Shown here: piece after piece, positions 15,626-24,067 of the stretch | How the letters are laid out: each line of letters begins with the position of its first letter | Position numbering within the stretch: position 1 is the first letter of the stretch | DNA from: Clostridiales bacterium | GTDB lineage: Bacteria > Bacillota > Clostridia > Lachnospirales > Lachnospiraceae | DNA length: 38,137 nt | Assembly: GCA_029007785.1 (NCBI GenBank) | Contig: JAQXIM010000062.1 | Span: 1-38,137, forward strand | Reading direction: 5' to 3' | Translations under genes and position numbers: made by a program | The notes under the pieces: model-generated | The model's database searches: none | What the model saw: the letters and a program-made list of their open reading frames with translations, nothing else | Told to the model about the DNA's origin: nothing

Positions 15626-16765
15626 ATGATAAATTATTCGATATTTCAGTGGCTGATGTTTTTTTACGTATATAGTTTTGCCGGATGGATCTGGGAAAGC
15701 GGTTATGTTTCTGTTTTAAAGAAGCGGTGGGTAAATCGTGGATTTCTTCATTTGCCTATGCTTCCCCTCTATGGAAGTGGGGCGGTACTGGTTTTGTTTA
15801 TTACTCTGCCGGTTCGCAGCAGTGTTTCACTTACGTATCTGATCGGAGCCTTGGGAGCAACTATATTGGAGTTGGCAGTCGGGCTGGGTATGGAAGCTTT
15901 GTATAAGATTAAATACTGGGATTACAGTAAGGAAAAATTCAATTATAAAGGGATTATCTGTCTGAAATCCACGCTGTTCTGGGGTGTGTTGACAGTAGTT
16001 CTGGTAAAATATGTTCATCGGTGGGTGGAAATAGTGGTTTTTGCATTTCCGTCATTGGTGTTCTATGTGGTGGAATTGGTAATCAGCCTTGTTTTTGTGT
16101 ATGATATCATTGTTTCCAACCGGGAAGCAATTCAACTGGCACGTATTCTTACTGCCATTGAGACAGCCAGGGAAGAGGTTCAGGAGAAAATACAGAAACT
16201 GGAAGAGGAGTTGGAAGAGCAGAAAATTATTCTGGAAGGAAGATGGGAGGAACAGAGAACTATTCTTGGAGAAAAACTGGAAGAGCAGAGAACCATTCTG
16301 GAAGAAAAACTGGAAGAGCAGAAAACCATCCTGGAAGAAAATCTGGAATCAATGGGAGCCGGCGTGGAAAATATCAAATCCAATGCCATGAACAGTATGA
16401 CCAGAGCAAAGGAACGTTTGGGAGAATCCCTGGAAGCCAACTTATCCCAGGTCAGAGAGTTTGCGGTAGAAATGTCCGATTCTGCGGAGCTTCGGTTGGA
16501 TGATATGTATGAAAAAGCCGAGGAAAGAAGCAGACAGCTGAAGCAGCAGATCGACCAGCATCATCAAGCGTATGAAGAAAAGAGAGAAGAGCTTATGTCG
16601 AGAGGTCAGCTTTTGGCCAAAGGTATGCTGATGAGAAATCCTACGGCACATTCGGAACGATATGCAGAGACCTTTTATGATTTGAAAAACCGTACACTGC
16701 AATGGATGAAGGATAAGAAGCAGGGAGCCCGGAATAAAAAACAGGATAAGGGTAAGACATCCTGA
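15626..16765 (+). CDS. CmpB-like putative ABC-transporter-type membrane protein with cytoplasmic coiled coil
   Basis: A 379-residue protein. Residues 1-~185 carry about five membrane segments and the family marks FAGWIWESGYVSVLKKRWVN and RGFLHLPMLPLYGSGA of the putative ABC transporter permease family (PF06541). That family's transport role is unproven. Residues ~190-345 are a long charged coiled coil including four 11-residue repeats of the type LEEQRTILEEK. The C-terminus is lysine-rich. The ATG at 15626 has AGGAGAT at good distance; an in-frame ATG at 15575 has none. It sits between spoIIID and mbl, so a role near the cell envelope or shape machinery is conceivable but only suggested by position. 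Confidence 0.78.
   Translation: MINYSIFQWLMFFYVYSFAGWIWESGYVSVLKKRWVNRGFLHLPMLPLYGSGAVLVLFITLPVRSSVSLTYLIGALGATILELAVGLGMEALYKIKYWDYSKEKFNYKGIICLKSTLFWGVLTVVLVKYVHRWVEIVVFAFPSLVFYVVELVISLVFVYDIIVSNREAIQLARILTAIETAREEVQEKIQKLEEELEEQKIILEGRWEEQRTILGEKLEEQRTILEEKLEEQKTILEENLESMGAGVENIKSNAMNSMTRAKERLGESLEANLSQVREFAVEMSDSAELRLDDMYEKAEERSRQLKQQIDQHHQAYEEKREELMSRGQLLAKGMLMRNPTAHSERYAETFYDLKNRTLQWMKDKKQGARNKKQDKGKTS
16211..16342 (+). repeat. Four 33-bp in-frame repeats (11-residue coiled-coil units)
   Basis: Units start at 16211, 16244, 16277 and 16310 and encode LEEQKIILEGR, WEEQRTILGEK, LEEQRTILEEK and LEEQKTILEEN. An 11-residue (hendecad) period is compatible with a coiled coil. The high DNA identity between units suggests recent duplication. 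Confidence 0.88.
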
Positions 16766-16947
16766 AAATCAGGCAGGAGGCCGGTGGATAACTGTGTCGA
16801 ATTGTGGAAAATGACATCAAATAACAGTAAGTTAGTGGAAAAACGAGATCAAGGAATCATGAATGGCAGAGATTCATTGGGAAAATAACAGGAAGAAATC
16901 AAGAATCCAATAGTGATAGAAAGGAATAAAAGATCAAAGGATCGAAG

Positions 16948-17017
16948 GATAAAAAGATCAGATAAAAAGATCAGATAAAAAGGGAATCGCCCATGGGAAC
17001 GGGGGATCCATGGGCGA
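16948..17017 (+). repeat. 13-bp tandem repeat and strong hairpin upstream of mbl
   Basis: GATAAAAAGATCA occurs twice in tandem (16948-16973) with a third partial copy to 16984. Next is a perfect 10-bp hairpin, TCGCCCATGG (16987-16996) with CCATGGGCGA (17008-17017). On the plus strand no T-run follows; on the minus strand TTCCCTTTTTATC follows, so it looks more like a minus-strand terminator although no minus-strand gene is near. A second hairpin, ATCATTC/GAATGAT, lies at 17035-17051. The rest of 16766-17143 is AT-rich with nothing recognisable. Confidence 0.6.
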
Positions 17018-17143
17018 CGAGCATAAAAAGCTTTATCATTCGAGGAATGATGTCTTAAGTATAGGTTAAAAATGTGAATATTTTGTGATTAAATTAAGAA
17101 ATATTTAAGAAAATGTAAAATTTATTTTTAGATGAAAAAAGCT

Positions 17144-17171
17144 TTGAAAAAAAGGGGATCTTGTATATAAT
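17144..17171 (+). promoter_or_regulatory. Promoter of mbl
   Basis: TTGAAA (17144-17149), 16 bases, TATAAT (17166-17171), then a leader of ~36 bases with AGGAGG seven bases before the ATG at 17214. Confidence 0.6.
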
Positions 17172-17213
17172 AAGATTGGCTGATTGAGTTTAAGTGTAGT
17201 AGGAGGATCGTAT

Positions 17214-18215
17214 ATGCTGTCCATGGATATCGGTATAGATTTGGGAACAGCCAGTGTTCTGGTGTATATAAAGGGCAAAGGCGTAGTTTTGAAGGAACCT
17301 TCTGTTGTTGCGTATGATAGAGATACCAATGAGATTAAAGAGATTGGTGAAGAGGCACGTAAGATGATCGGCCGTACTCCGGGTAATATTGTGGCAGTGC
17401 GCCCTCTGCGTCAGGGTGTTATTTCTGATTATGCAATTACAGAGCAGATGATGAAGTATTTTATCCGTAAAGCGATGGGAAAGAAAACACTGAGAAAACC
17501 GAGAATCAGTGTATGTATCCCCAGCGGAGCTACGGAAGTAGAAAAGAAAGCAGTAGAAGATGCGACGTATCAGGCAGGTGCCCGTGAGGTGAGCATTATT
17601 GAAGAGCCTATTGCGGCTGCTATTGGAGCTGGTATTGATATCGGCAAGGCCTGCGGCAACATGATTGTTGATATTGGCGGCGGTACCTCGGATATTGCGG
17701 TAATTTCTCTGGGAGGAACCGTAGTAAGTACTTCCGTTAAGGTAGCAGGAGATAATTTTGACGAAGCTATCGTTCGATATATGAGAAAAAATCACAATCT
17801 GCTGATTGGTGAGAGAACGGCAGAAGAGATTAAGATTAATATCGGAAGTGCATATCCCAGACCGGAGATGCTGACCATGGATGTTCGCGGACGGAATCTG
17901 GTTACGGGACTTCCTAAAACCATGACGGTTACCTCCGATGAGATGATGGAGGCTTTGCGTGAACCGGCCATGCAGATTGTAGAAGCAGTATTGAACGTTT
18001 TGGAGCGTACTCCCCCGGAACTGGCGGCAGATGTATATGAAAGAGGCATTGTAATGACGGGTGGAGGAAGTCTTCTCGGAGGCCTGGACGAGCTGATTGA
18101 AGAGAAGACCGGTATTAATACTATGATTGCCGATGATCCGATGAGGGTTGTAGCCATCGGAACAGGTAAGTTTATTGAATTTCTTCATTCTTCCAAATCA
18201 GGATCCGATACGTAA
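17214..18215 (+). CDS. mbl: MreB/Mbl-family rod-shape actin homologue
   Basis: A 333-residue actin-like ATPase that guides lateral cell-wall synthesis under the membrane. DIGIDLGTASVLVY (phosphate 1), VDIGGGTSDIAVISLGG (phosphate 2), IIEEPIAAAIGAG and the late GIVMTGGGSLLGGLDELI are MreB signatures. The start at 17214 (MLSMDIGIDLG) has AGGAGG upstream and aligns with Bacillus Mbl (MFARDIGIDLG); an in-frame TTG at 17184 lies before the ribosome-binding site and is rejected. The neighbourhood downstream of spoIIID and the absence of mreC/mreD support Mbl rather than MreB. Confidence 0.93.
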   Translation: MLSMDIGIDLGTASVLVYIKGKGVVLKEPSVVAYDRDTNEIKEIGEEARKMIGRTPGNIVAVRPLRQGVISDYAITEQMMKYFIRKAMGKKTLRKPRISVCIPSGATEVEKKAVEDATYQAGAREVSIIEEPIAAAIGAGIDIGKACGNMIVDIGGGTSDIAVISLGGTVVSTSVKVAGDNFDEAIVRYMRKNHNLLIGERTAEEIKINIGSAYPRPEMLTMDVRGRNLVTGLPKTMTVTSDEMMEALREPAMQIVEAVLNVLERTPPELAADVYERGIVMTGGGSLLGGLDELIEEKTGINTMIADDPMRVVAIGTGKFIEFLHSSKSGSDT

Positions 18216-18266
18216 TGCGGATGGGAAGGGAATAACAGGAGGAAACTCTCTGTTCTTTGATAAGGG

Positions 18267-20540
18267 ATGAATGGAGAGACATCACGGGATAAAACTATGG
18301 CAATAGTAAAGGGATATGTAGAACATATCGTTTATCGAAATACAGATAATGGATATACGGTAATGGAAGTTGTCAGTGGTTCAGAGACTTATACACTGGT
18401 GGGAACATTTCCCCATATCCAGGCAGGAGAACCCCTCGAAGCCGAGGGGTCCTTTGTTACTCACCCTCTTTATGGAGAACAGCTGTCTGTGGAAAAATAT
18501 GAATTGACAGCTCCGGAGGATGTGGTATCCATAGAGCGCTATCTGGGGTCCGGTGCCATTAAAGGCATCGGGCCTTCCCTTGCCTCCAGAATTGTAAAAA
18601 AATTCAAGGCAGACACCCTTCGTATTATTGATGAAGAACCGGAACGATTAGCGGAGATTAAAGGAATCAGTGAAAATGGTGCAAGGCAGATTGCCTTTCA
18701 GGTTGCAGAGAAGAAAGAACTTCGTCAGGCCATGATTTTTTTGCAGCAATATGGCATTTCTCTGAATCTGGCGGTACAAATTTATGAACGGTATGGTTCG
18801 GAAATGTATTCGCTGATTCAGACAAATCCCTATCGTATTGCCGATGATATTCCGGGGGTAGGCTTTAAAATAGCGGACGAGATTGCATACCGCGCCGGTA
18901 TTCAGATGGATTCGGATTTCCGGATTCGAAGCGGCCTCTATTATACCTTGACGAAGGCATTGGGATCCGGCCATGTCTATCTGCCCTTGGATATTCTCCT
19001 TCGAAATGCTTCGGAGTTATTGGGAGTTCCGGAAGATGGCATGGATAAACATATTATGGATCTTGTTCTTGATAAGAGAATTGTGGTAAAGGAAAAAGAG
19101 GAAAACCAGATTGTTTATCTTGCCATGTATTATTACATGGAATTAAATACGGCAAAAATGCTGAAGGATCTGAACATCATGTATTCGATTCATGAGACAG
19201 AGACGGAAAAGTGGCTGAAGCAGGAGGAGAGCCGGAATAAACTGGAGCTGGATATTCTTCAGAAAAAGGCAGTGACGGAAGCCATCCATAATGGTGTCAC
19301 AGTGATTACCGGTGGTCCGGGTACCGGTAAGACGACAACCATCAATATTATTCTTCGGTATTTTGAACAGGAGGAGCAGGAAATCCTGTTGGCAGCACCA
19401 ACGGGAAGAGCGGCCAAGAGAATGACGGAAGCCACGGGATATGAAGCCAGAACCATTCATCGTATGTTGGAATTTAATGGAGCGTTGGATGAAGATACGG
19501 ATTCCCGGGTTAAATTTGAACGAAACGAATCCAATCCTCTGGATGCGGATGTGATTATTATCGACGAAATGTCCATGGTGGATATTAACCTTATGTATGC
19601 ACTGCTGAAAGCGGTTTCTGTGGGTACCCGCCTGATTCTGGTAGGAGACGCCAATCAGCTGCCTTCGGTGGGGCCGGGAAATGTGCTGAGGGATATCATT
19701 GAATCCGGAGAATTTCCCGTGGTAGAACTGACAAAAATTTTTCGTCAGGAAACGGCAAGCGATATTGTTGTAAATGCCCATCGAATCCATGCTGGTGAAC
19801 AAATTGATGCTTCCAGGCGAAGCAAAGATTTTCTGTTTGTCAAACGGTACGATGCCAATCGAATTCTCAATGCAGTCATTACTCTGGTTCGTGATAAGCT
19901 TCCACCTTATGTAGAAGCCGGTTGTTTCGATATTCAGGTAATGACTCCCATGCGAAAGGGCGTTCTGGGAGTGGAGAATCTAAATAAAATTCTCCAGCAG
20001 TTTTTAAATGGACCTGATGCCTCGAAAAAGGAAAAGAGCTTCGCTCAGGGGATTTTCAGGGAAGGTGACAAAGTGATGCAGATCCGGAACAACTATCAGA
20101 TTGAATGGGAAATCCGAAGCCGATACGGCATCGCTGCAGAAAAAGGAGCGGGTGTTTTTAACGGAGATATGGGTATCATCCGGGAAATCAATTTATTTGC
20201 CGAGACCTTTGAGGTGGAATTTGATGAAGGACGAATTGTTACTTACAGTTTCCGCCAGGCTGACGAACTGGAACTGGCCTATGCCATTACCGTTCACAAA
20301 TCCCAGGGAAGTGAATATCCTGCTGTGGTGATTCCGCTGTTGACGGGGCCTCATATGCTGATGAACCGAAATCTGATTTATACAGCGGTTACCCGGGCAA
20401 AAAACTGTGTCTGCATTGTGGGACCGGTGGAATCCTTCCAGTCCATGGTAGACAATGACGAAGAGAGAGAACGATATTCCGGATTGGATGACCGCATTCA
20501 GGAACTGAGCAGTATGGAATTATCCATTGGCGGGCTGTAG
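18267..20540 (+). CDS. recD2: RecD2-type ATP-dependent DNA helicase (RecD/TraA family)
   Basis: A superfamily 1B 5'-3' DNA helicase working outside RecBCD. N-terminal OB-like segment (IVKGYVEHIVYRNTDNGYTV), then helix-hairpin-helix repeats (GSGAIKGIGPSLASRIVKKF; IKGISENGARQ). Walker A GGPGTGKTTT, Walker B VIIIDEMSMVD, motif III LVGDANQLPSVGPG, and motifs V/VI AYAITVHKSQGSEYP and LIYTAVTRAK follow. Full length (757 residues from 18267). Neither candidate ATG has a good ribosome-binding site; 18297 (MAIVKGYVEHI) agrees better with homologues and would give 747 residues. An AGGAGG at ~18237 is too far upstream of either. Confidence 0.95.
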   Translation: MNGETSRDKTMAIVKGYVEHIVYRNTDNGYTVMEVVSGSETYTLVGTFPHIQAGEPLEAEGSFVTHPLYGEQLSVEKYELTAPEDVVSIERYLGSGAIKGIGPSLASRIVKKFKADTLRIIDEEPERLAEIKGISENGARQIAFQVAEKKELRQAMIFLQQYGISLNLAVQIYERYGSEMYSLIQTNPYRIADDIPGVGFKIADEIAYRAGIQMDSDFRIRSGLYYTLTKALGSGHVYLPLDILLRNASELLGVPEDGMDKHIMDLVLDKRIVVKEKEENQIVYLAMYYYMELNTAKMLKDLNIMYSIHETETEKWLKQEESRNKLELDILQKKAVTEAIHNGVTVITGGPGTGKTTTINIILRYFEQEEQEILLAAPTGRAAKRMTEATGYEARTIHRMLEFNGALDEDTDSRVKFERNESNPLDADVIIIDEMSMVDINLMYALLKAVSVGTRLILVGDANQLPSVGPGNVLRDIIESGEFPVVELTKIFRQETASDIVVNAHRIHAGEQIDASRRSKDFLFVKRYDANRILNAVITLVRDKLPPYVEAGCFDIQVMTPMRKGVLGVENLNKILQQFLNGPDASKKEKSFAQGIFREGDKVMQIRNNYQIEWEIRSRYGIAAEKGAGVFNGDMGIIREINLFAETFEVEFDEGRIVTYSFRQADELELAYAITVHKSQGSEYPAVVIPLLTGPHMLMNRNLIYTAVTRAKNCVCIVGPVESFQSMVDNDEERERYSGLDDRIQELSSMELSIGGL

Positions 20541-20582
20541 GAATAAAAACTTCGCATGATTTGTTTGAAAAAGGAGCTGTCC

Positions 20583-21428
20583 ATGAGTAAATTTCAGCAG
20601 ATGAATGGAAACAGGAAAACTCAAGATGATCGGAGATTTACCGGATTATGGCACAAAGACTACGAAACAGACAAAAGAAATGTTCGAATACAGTATAAAT
20701 ATATAGAAGGAACGGAGACAGTAAAAGAGATTTTGCTGTCTCTTTTATTTCCCAGACGCTGTCCGGTCTGTCAGGAAATTGTGGAGCCGGTGGGAGAAAA
20801 AATCTGTCCGTCCTGCAGAAAAAAGATTTCTTTTATCTGCGAACCCTGTTGTCAAAAATGCGGAAAACCGATTTTAAAGGAAGAAGATGAATGGTGTTAT
20901 GACTGTCAGCAGCATGTACGTACGTTTGACTGTGGTGTCTCTTTAATGAATTATGATAAGATCGGACGTCGAACAATGAAAGCCTTCAAATACCAGGGCA
21001 GGCAGGAATATGCTGATTTCTATATGGAAGAACTTTTTTCCCGCCATGGAAAAGAACTGAGAGGATTTCGTCCGGATTGTATTATCCCGGTGCCGATCCA
21101 CAAAAGCAGAAGACGGAAGAGAGGTTACAATCAGGCCGAACTGCTGGCAAAGCGATTGGGGAAAAGACTTCAGATCCCTGTGGAATGTGATCTTTTGGTA
21201 CGTTATAGGAAAACAACAGCCCAGAAAGAACTGAATGCCCAGGAACGTCAGAGAAACCTGGAGAAGGCTCTTCGGGTACGTTTTCTCCCGAAGGGAATGG
21301 AAAGAGTGATTCTGGTGGATGATATCTATACAACGGGAAGTACGGCAGAGGCCTGTACGAGAGTACTGAAAAAAGCAGGAGTGGGCCGGGTTATGGTGGT
21401 TACTGTGTGCATTGGAAATAATTTTTAA
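20583..21428 (+). CDS. comF: ComF family protein (phosphoribosyltransferase fold)
   Basis: A 281-residue protein related to ComFC/GntX of DNA uptake. Two zinc-finger-like cysteine groups (C60, C63, C75, C78; then C86-C108) precede a type I phosphoribosyltransferase domain with the PRPP loop VILVDDIYTTGSTAEA (~240-255) and the upstream VPIHKSRRRKRGYNQAELLA. AAGGAG lies at good distance before the ATG at 20583. About 48 residues precede the usual family start (LLSLLFPRRCPVC), an unusual polar extension. It follows recD2 by 42 bases and probably shares its transcript. Confidence 0.9.
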   Translation: MSKFQQMNGNRKTQDDRRFTGLWHKDYETDKRNVRIQYKYIEGTETVKEILLSLLFPRRCPVCQEIVEPVGEKICPSCRKKISFICEPCCQKCGKPILKEEDEWCYDCQQHVRTFDCGVSLMNYDKIGRRTMKAFKYQGRQEYADFYMEELFSRHGKELRGFRPDCIIPVPIHKSRRRKRGYNQAELLAKRLGKRLQIPVECDLLVRYRKTTAQKELNAQERQRNLEKALRVRFLPKGMERVILVDDIYTTGSTAEACTRVLKKAGVGRVMVVTVCIGNNF

Positions 21429-21513
21429 CATGGAAGAAAGTCCGTGAACCACGGCAGGTTGGGAAGGGAACAGCAGGCAATTAAGAAATTCCGGATTGAA
21501 AACCAGCTGAAAA

Positions 21514-21568
21514 AAGAGCAACTAAAATAAGAGCAACTAAAATAAGAGTAACTAAAATAAGAGTAACT
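21514..21568 (+). repeat. 15-bp tandem repeat upstream of rpmG
   Basis: AAGAGCAACTAAAAT at 21514-21528 and 21529-21543, AAGAGTAACTAAAAT at 21544-21558, and a partial fourth copy to 21568. The array ends 14 bases before the rpmG promoter. The rest of 21429-21513 shows nothing recognisable. Confidence 0.9.
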
Positions 21569-21581
21569 GCAAAAAAATATC

Positions 21582-21610
21582 TTGACGGTAGGAAGAAGTT
21601 GTGATAAGCT
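21582..21610 (+). promoter_or_regulatory. Promoter of the rpmG-secE-nusG-rplK-rplA unit
   Basis: TTGACG (21582-21587), 17 bases, TAAGCT (21605-21610) with an extended -10 TG. Nine bases on, a short stem AAGAC/GTCTT (21619-21638) is followed by a run of T (to ~21644), which looks like a weak leader terminator before rpmG. Confidence 0.5.
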
Positions 21611-21703
21611 TATACGGCAAGACAAAGATCTAGGTCTTTTTTTTGTGTATAAAAATAAGTCGTGGTAAAGAACGATACCATGTAGCGAGCGGAGGGAAGA
21701 GAG

Positions 21704-21853
21704 ATGCGCGTAAGAATTACTTTGGCATGCACCGAGTGCAAACAGAGAAATTACAATTTAACCAAAGAAAAGAAAAACCATCCCGAAAGAATGGAAACGA
21801 AAAAGTATTGCCGCTTCTGCAAGAAGCACACAATGCACAAAGAAACCAAATAA
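21704..21853 (+). CDS. rpmG: Ribosomal protein bL33
   Basis: A 49-residue protein beginning [17 protein letters not shown] and ending in [10 protein letters not shown]. It keeps both zinc-binding CxxC pairs (CTEC and CRFC), so it is the zinc-binding (C+) paralogue. GGAGGGA lies before the ATG. It is first in the classical rpmG-secE-nusG-rplK-rplA order. The protein sits on the large ribosomal subunit near the E site. Confidence 0.97.
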   Translation: MRVRITLACTECKQRNYNLTKEKKNHPERMETKKYCRFCKKHTMHKETK

Positions 21854-21881
21854 TCGGCCCTGGATGGAAAGGAAAGTATCT

Positions 21882-22052
21882 ATGGGAGAAAAGTTTGAAT
21901 TATTAAAAGCGGAATTCAAAAAGATTATCTGGCCGAACCAGAAAACAGTCGTTCGTGAGACGGTCGCTGTTGTTGTGTCGGGTGTTTGTCTGGCACTGAT
22001 TTTGGCACTTTTGGACACGGTAATCAAGTATGGTCTAGGCTTTGTTTTATAA
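21882..22052 (+). CDS. secE: Preprotein translocase subunit SecE
   Basis: A 56-residue single-span subunit that clamps SecY in the SecYEG channel. The amphipathic segment LLKAEFKKIIWPNQKTVVRE is the conserved cytoplasmic part, followed by one membrane helix (VAVVVSGVCLALILALLDTV). I chose the ATG at 21882, preceded by AAAGGAAA at six bases; an in-frame ATG six codons upstream has no site. It lies between rpmG and nusG, as in most bacteria. Confidence 0.95.
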   Translation: MGEKFELLKAEFKKIIWPNQKTVVRETVAVVVSGVCLALILALLDTVIKYGLGFVL

Positions 22053-22068
22053 GAACGAGGGGGAAAAC

Positions 22069-22584
22069 ATGGCAGATGCTAAATGGTATGTTGTTCATAC
22101 CTACTCCGGCTATGAAAATAAAGTAAAAGCAGATCTGGAAAAGACGATTGAGAATCGGAAACTGCAGGATACCATTCTGGAAGTAACGGTACCGCTTCAG
22201 GAAGTGGTAGAAGTTAAGAATGGTGAGAAAAAAGCTGCACAGAAGAAGATGTTCCCCGGATACGTTTTGATCCATATGATTATGAACGATGATACCTGGT
22301 ATGTGGTACGCAACACCCGTGGTGTTACCGGTTTTGTTGGACCGGGAAGCAAACCTGTACCGCTGGAACCGGATGAGATGGCCCGTATGGGTATCAGCGC
22401 CGGAAGCATTCAGATTGATTACCAGTTGGATGATACGATTGTAGTAACATCCGGTGTATGGGAAGGTACCATTGGAGTAATCCGTGAGATCAACGAAAGC
22501 AAACAAAGTGTGACCATCATGGTAGATATGTTTGGTCGTGAGACTCCGGTTGAACTGAGTTTCACAGAGGTTAGAAAAATGTAA
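22069..22584 (+). CDS. nusG: Transcription termination/antitermination protein NusG
   Basis: A 171-residue elongation factor that binds RNA polymerase and couples to the ribosome or Rho. The NGN domain begins KWYVVHTYSGYENKV and includes KKMFPGYVLIHM; the KOW domain near the C-terminus contains VWEGTIGVIREIN. GAGGGGG precedes the ATG at 22069; an upstream in-frame ATG at 22042 overlaps secE and lacks a site. Confidence 0.97.
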   Translation: MADAKWYVVHTYSGYENKVKADLEKTIENRKLQDTILEVTVPLQEVVEVKNGEKKAAQKKMFPGYVLIHMIMNDDTWYVVRNTRGVTGFVGPGSKPVPLEPDEMARMGISAGSIQIDYQLDDTIVVTSGVWEGTIGVIREINESKQSVTIMVDMFGRETPVELSFTEVRKM

Positions 22585-22586
22585 AT

Positions 22587-22616
22587 GTGTGGAAGGGGTA
22601 TCCGCCCCGTAAACAC
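22587..22616 (+). other. Hairpin between nusG and rplK
   Basis: GTGT (22587-22590) pairs with ACAC (22613-22616) and GGGG (22595-22598) with CCCC (22605-22608), separated by an internal loop. No T-run follows. It sits in the leader of the L11-L1 genes, where ribosomal protein L1 commonly binds its mRNA, so a translational operator is possible; no clear L1-site consensus could be confirmed. Confidence 0.4.
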
Positions 22617-22660
22617 CACCATCAGTTGAAAAAAGCTGAAGAAAATAGGAGGAAGCCACA

Positions 22661-23086
22661 ATGGCAAAGAAAGTAACAGGTTATATCAAATTACAGATTC
22701 CCGCCGGCAAAGCTACACCGGCACCGCCTGTAGGTCCTGCACTTGGACAGCACGGCGTAAATATCGTTCAGTTTACCAAAGAGTTTAATGCAAGAACAGC
22801 TGATCAGGGCGATTTGATTATCCCCGTTGTTATCACTGTTTATGCAGATAGAAGTTTCAGCTTCGTTACCAAGACCCCCCCTGCAGCAGTTCTGCTGAAG
22901 AAGGCTTGCAAGATCAAATCCGGTTCTGGTGTTCCGAATAAGACCAAAGTTGCAACCATCAAGAGAGAAGAAGCTCAGAAGATTGCTGAGCTGAAGATGC
23001 CTGACCTGAATGCAGCAAGCATTGAGGCAGCAACCAGCATGATCGCAGGTACCGCAAGAAGCATGGGTATCGTTGTAGAAGACTAA
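22661..23086 (+). CDS. rplK: Ribosomal protein uL11
   Basis: A 141-residue protein of the GTPase-associated centre of the large subunit. It starts [19 protein letters not shown], continues [20 protein letters not shown] and keeps [11 protein letters not shown], all diagnostic. AGGAGG precedes the ATG. It is 15 bases upstream of rplA and co-transcribed. Confidence 0.98.
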   Translation: MAKKVTGYIKLQIPAGKATPAPPVGPALGQHGVNIVQFTKEFNARTADQGDLIIPVVITVYADRSFSFVTKTPPAAVLLKKACKIKSGSGVPNKTKVATIKREEAQKIAELKMPDLNAASIEAATSMIAGTARSMGIVVED

Positions 23087-23101
23087 TAGGAGGGTGCCAA
23101 G

Positions 23102-23800
23102 ATGAAAAGAGGAAAGAAATACGTAGAAGCTGCAAAAAACATCGAGCGCGCTACTCTGTACGAAGCAAATGATGCTATTGCACTTGTTAAAAAGACCGCT
23201 ACCGCTAAATTCGATGAGACCGTAGAACTGCATGTTCGTACCGGTTGTGATGGACGTCATGCAGATCAGCAGATCCGTGGTGCAGTTGTACTGCCTCATG
23301 GTACCGGAAAAACCGTTCGCGTACTCGTATTTGCTAAAGGCGTAAAAGCTGATGAAGCTGCTGCCGCTGGTGCAGATTATGTTGGTGCAGAAGAACTGAT
23401 TCCGAAGATTCAGAATGAAGGATGGCTGGATTTTGACGTTGTAGTAGCTACCCCCGACATGATGGGCGTAGTTGGACGTCTGGGTCGTGTTCTGGGACCG
23501 AAGGGCCTGATGCCCAACCCTAAAGCTGGTACTGTAACCATGGATGTTACCAAGGCTATCAACGAAATCAAAGCTGGTAAAATTGAGTATCGTCTGGACA
23601 AGACCAACATCATTCATGTTCCGATTGGAAAGGTTTCCTTTACCGAAGAGCAGCTGCTGGACAACCTGAATGCTATCATGGGCGTTCTGGCAAAAGCTAG
23701 ACCTTCTACCTTGAAGGGAACTTATATGAAGAGCGTTGTTGTGGCTTCCACCATGGGCCCCAGCGTTAGACTGAATCCTATCAAATATATGAACGCATAA
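23102..23800 (+). CDS. rplA: Ribosomal protein uL1
   Basis: A 232-residue L1-stalk protein that helps release E-site tRNA; in many bacteria it also represses its own operon by binding the mRNA. It starts [19 protein letters not shown] and has [19 protein letters not shown], the family signature. AGGAGG precedes the ATG. A strong terminator follows, so rplJ-rplL are not simply its continuation: a 2.5-kb secreted-protein gene lies between. Confidence 0.98.
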   Translation: MKRGKKYVEAAKNIERATLYEANDAIALVKKTATAKFDETVELHVRTGCDGRHADQQIRGAVVLPHGTGKTVRVLVFAKGVKADEAAAAGADYVGAEELIPKIQNEGWLDFDVVVATPDMMGVVGRLGRVLGPKGLMPNPKAGTVTMDVTKAINEIKAGKIEYRLDKTNIIHVPIGKVSFTEEQLLDNLNAIMGVLAKARPSTLKGTYMKSVVVASTMGPSVRLNPIKYMNA

Positions 23801-23851
23801 TTTTTCGATGTGACATGGCACTTTCAAAATGTCCCGAAATAATGAAAGCAT

Positions 23852-23888
23852 AAGAAAAAGCTCCAGTATTTACTGGGGCTTTTTCTTA
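23852..23888 (+). terminator. Terminator after rplA
   Basis: AAGAAAAAGCTCCAGTA pairs with TACTGGGGCTTTTTCTT (one T-G pair) with a loop of about three bases; the T-rich 3' arm serves as the U tract. It directly abuts repeat element A. Confidence 0.9.
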
Positions 23889-23966
23889 TACAGCAGGAGA
23901 TTTTGTCCCTGTTGTACAAAAACCTTTGGGAGGATCTGTATGCTGCTTCAAAGGGAGTTTGGCTGC
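23889..23966 (+). repeat. Structured repeat element, copy A
   Basis: Begins one base after the rplA terminator. Hairpin 1: TACAGCAGG (23889-23897) pairs with CCTGTTGTA (ending 23916). Then come AAAAA, mini-hairpin CCTT-TGG-GAGG (23923-23933), an ATG at 23940 with the GGAGG of that hairpin six bases before it, and a conserved end GTTTGGCTGC (23957-23966). Positions 23912-23966 align without gaps to 27893-27947 at 43 of 55 bases. Hairpin 1 differs in sequence between the copies but keeps pairing. The ATG opens a 14-codon frame (23940-23984). I do not recognise the element. Confidence 0.65.
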
Positions 23967-24015
23967 CTTTTATTTCTTCTTTGATGTTTATATGGGTGAA
24001 GTGAAGAAAATGTAT

Positions 24016-24044
24016 TTGACAAGGATTTTTGGTCAGTGTACCTT
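24016..24044 (+). promoter_or_regulatory. Candidate promoter of the 819-residue secreted protein gene
   Basis: TTGACA (24016-24021), 17 bases, TACCTT (24039-24044). The -10 is weak. AAGGAGG follows before the ATG at 24068. Confidence 0.4.
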
Positions 24045-24067
24045 TAGAATAAGGAGGGAAAATCAGA

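Noticed and set aside
17201..17220. Resemblance of the mbl ribosome-binding region (GGAGGAT then ATGCTG) to the repeat element
   Set aside because: Only the ribosome-binding site and start codon agree; no hairpins or GTTTGGCTGC end.
17190..18188. 332-codon minus-strand frame opposite mbl
   Set aside because: Shadow frame; the plus-strand gene has all MreB-family motifs.
22691..23851. 386-codon minus-strand frame opposite rplK-rplA
   Set aside because: Shadow of two certain ribosomal-protein genes; no ribosome-binding site.
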